Part shown: piece after piece, positions 6,934-8,149 of the stretch
Layout: the number at the start of each line of letters is the position of its first letter
Numbering within the stretch: the first letter of the stretch is position 1
Origin: an uncultured Bacteroidales bacterium
GTDB lineage: Bacteria; Bacteroidota; Bacteroidia; Bacteroidales; Bacteroidaceae
Direction of reading: 5' to 3'
DNA: 8,149 bases
NCBI GenBank assembly: GCA_937896105.1
Contig: CALBKR010000226.1
Span: 1-8,149 of the forward strand
Program-made: the position numbers and the translations under genes
Notes under the pieces: model-generated
Database searches by the model: none
Seen by the model: the letters and a program-made list of their open reading frames with translations, nothing else
What the model was told of the DNA's origin: nothing

Positions 6934-7017
6934 TATATTGTTTTAGTTATCTACACCACGAAAGATGCGTGCGACGACACAAGAATATCGGTACACCCGG
7001 CCACACACCTTATGCTG

Positions 7018-7025
7018 CAAAATTA
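7018..7025 (-). promoter_or_regulatory. Possible -7 promoter element for the Ca2+ ATPase-dedA pair
   Basis: Read on the minus strand this is TAATTTTG, an exact match to the Bacteroidota -7 consensus TAnnTTTG. It lies in the 138-base gap between metH and the ATPase gene and would give a leader of about 80 bases. The -33 element is weak: the nearest TTTA (minus strand, 7056-7053) is 27 bases away, longer than usual. The surrounding stretch 7019-7068 is markedly AT-rich while 6955-7010 is not. No clear terminator hairpin for metH is seen in the gap, so read-through from metH is also possible. Confidence 0.4.
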
Positions 7026-7071
7026 CAAGTTTTTTATTACCATTATATTACATAAACCATTTTTAACTCAG

Positions 7072-8149
7072 TCACTCGCCGCCGGGGAAGAGGTTCAGCC
7101 TGTTGGCACGTGCCTCTTCGAGCGAGCGCAACGGAGCGACCGTTCTCTGCTCCGCACCCGAGCGCAATGCCTGCTGCGACTCATTCAAAGCCTGCACGAA
7201 GATTGCCCTGCGCTCAGCACCGCCCAGAAGCTCGGCAGCAACCACCACATTCTGCGACACATCCTTCACGTGCACCACAGGACCGTCATACACCGGAGCA
7301 ATCTTCAATGCCGTATGCAAGGGGCTTGTCGTGGCACCAGCAATCATCACAGGAATATTGAGCCCGGCGGCCTTCATTTCACCAACAACGGTTATCATCT
7401 CCCCGAGCGACGGGGTTATAAGACCACTCAACGCCACAATATCCACATTGTTCTCAACAGCAGCCTTCACAATGCACTCGGGCGGCACCATAACACCAAG
7501 GTCTATCACATCGTAGCCGTTACAGCCCATCACCACCGATGCGATATTCTTTCCGATGTCGTGGACATCGCCTTTCACAGTGGCCACAAGCACCTTGCCA
7601 GCAGACTGCGCCTTTCCACTCTGCGCCTTCTCTATCAACGGTTGCAAGATGGCCACAGCCTGTTTCATTGTGCGCGCGGCTTTCACTACCTGTGGCAGGA
7701 ACAGCTTGCCTTGCCCGAAGAGGTCGCCCACCGTGGCCATACCATCCATCAAGGGACCTCCGATAACAGCAACCGGAGAACCGTAGCGTTCCAAAGCCTC
7801 GGCAATATCCTCATCGAGATGTTCGCCTATACCCTTTAGCAGTGCCCACTCCAAGCGTTTTTCAACCGGGAAGGTGCGCCAGCTATTGTCGCCCCCCTGT
7901 TGCAGCCCGGCACCCTTATCCTTGAGTTCACCGGCTGCCGATATGAGCCGTTCCGTCGCATCACAGGAACGGTTGAGGACGACATCCTCGAGCAACCCGC
8001 GTAGCGACAACGGAATATCGTCGTACTGCACCGATGTCTGCGGATTAACAATTCCCATATCCATTCCGGCAGCTATCGCGTGATAGAGGAACACCGCGTG
8101 CAGCGCCTCACGCACATAGTTGTTGCCGCGGAACGAGAAGGAGAGGTTG
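7072..8149 (-). CDS. metH: Cobalamin-dependent methionine synthase, C-terminal part (5' end outside window)
   Basis: The last 358 residues of MetH are visible; the gene enters from beyond the right edge, and coding continues past the internal Val codon sometimes taken as a start, since [10 protein letters not shown] (visible residues 1-10) matches the conserved end of the folate-binding barrel. MetH transfers a methyl group from 5-methyltetrahydrofolate to homocysteine through B12. Visible parts are the barrel end (about 1-60), the cobalamin cap helices (about 65-170) with GPLMDGM and [16 protein letters not shown], and the Rossmann B12 domain with GDVHDIGK; His196 (codon 7561-7563) is the lower cobalt ligand. 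The B12 signature D-x-H-x2-G, 41 residues, S-x-L (241-243), 26 residues, G-G is kept except that the first Gly is Ala270. The protein stops at about 358, in the linker ([10 protein letters not shown]) where E. coli MetH continues into the roughly 330-residue AdoMet reactivation domain. The next 138 bases contain no such domain in any frame. Confidence 0.95.
   Translation of the reverse strand, partial: NLSFSFRGNNYVREALHAVFLYHAIAAGMDMGIVNPQTSVQYDDIPLSLRGLLEDVVLNRSCDATERLISAAGELKDKGAGLQQGGDNSWRTFPVEKRLEWALLKGIGEHLDEDIAEALERYGSPVAVIGGPLMDGMATVGDLFGQGKLFLPQVVKAARTMKQAVAILQPLIEKAQSGKAQSAGKVLVATVKGDVHDIGKNIASVVMGCNGYDVIDLGVMVPPECIVKAAVENNVDIVALSGLITPSLGEMITVVGEMKAAGLNIPVMIAGATTSPLHTALKIAPVYDGPVVHVKDVSQNVVVAAELLGGAERRAIFVQALNESQQALRSGAEQRTVAPLRSLEEARANRLNLFPGGE

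Noticed and set aside
7012..7839. Plus-strand open frame (275 codons) opposite metH
   Set aside because: It mirrors the conserved B12 domain of MetH and has a His/Arg-rich composition typical of an antisense shadow.

Overview
The window reads as chromosomal DNA from a member of the Bacteroidales (Bacteroidota). The evidence is a Bacteroidota-type promoter (TTG about 21 bases ahead of TATCTTCG), start codons preceded by A-rich sequence rather than a strong Shine-Dalgarno, and a set of proteins that resemble Bacteroides/Prevotella/Muribaculum-type homologues. The genus is not resolved. I see no mobile element, CRISPR array, tRNA or rRNA.

Layout. Bases 1-187 hold an intrinsic terminator for something upstream and a promoter. 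A four-gene rightward operon follows (188-3278): a KpsF/KdsD-type arabinose-5-phosphate isomerase, a NeuA/KdsB-superfamily CMP-sugar synthetase, a DUF115/MptE-like protein whose motifs also recall family GT42 sialyltransferases, and a membrane-anchored SIMPL-domain protein. The first/second and third/fourth genes are joined by the same 8-base stop-start junction, TGATTATG. A perfect 16-bp hairpin (3297-3332) separates this operon from a convergent leftward block. Read in its own direction, that block is the 3' part of metH (cobalamin-dependent methionine synthase, running off the right edge), then a PMCA-type Ca2+ P-type ATPase, then a DedA-family membrane protein with a signal peptide and an Ala/Pro-rich extension.

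How the genes may work together. The first three rightward genes look like part of a pathway for a CMP-activated acidic sugar (Kdo or another ulosonic acid) and its possible transfer to a surface glycan. The synthase (KdsA/NeuB-like) and phosphatase steps are not in the window. The ATPase and DedA gene are 48 bases apart on one strand and are probably co-transcribed, pairing calcium export with a membrane or lipid-carrier function.

Most genes are recognisable housekeeping or envelope families. The points most worth a second look are the isomerase/CMP-transferase/DUF115 cassette, the GT42-like reading of the DUF115 protein, and a MetH that ends right after its B12 domain with no reactivation domain downstream.
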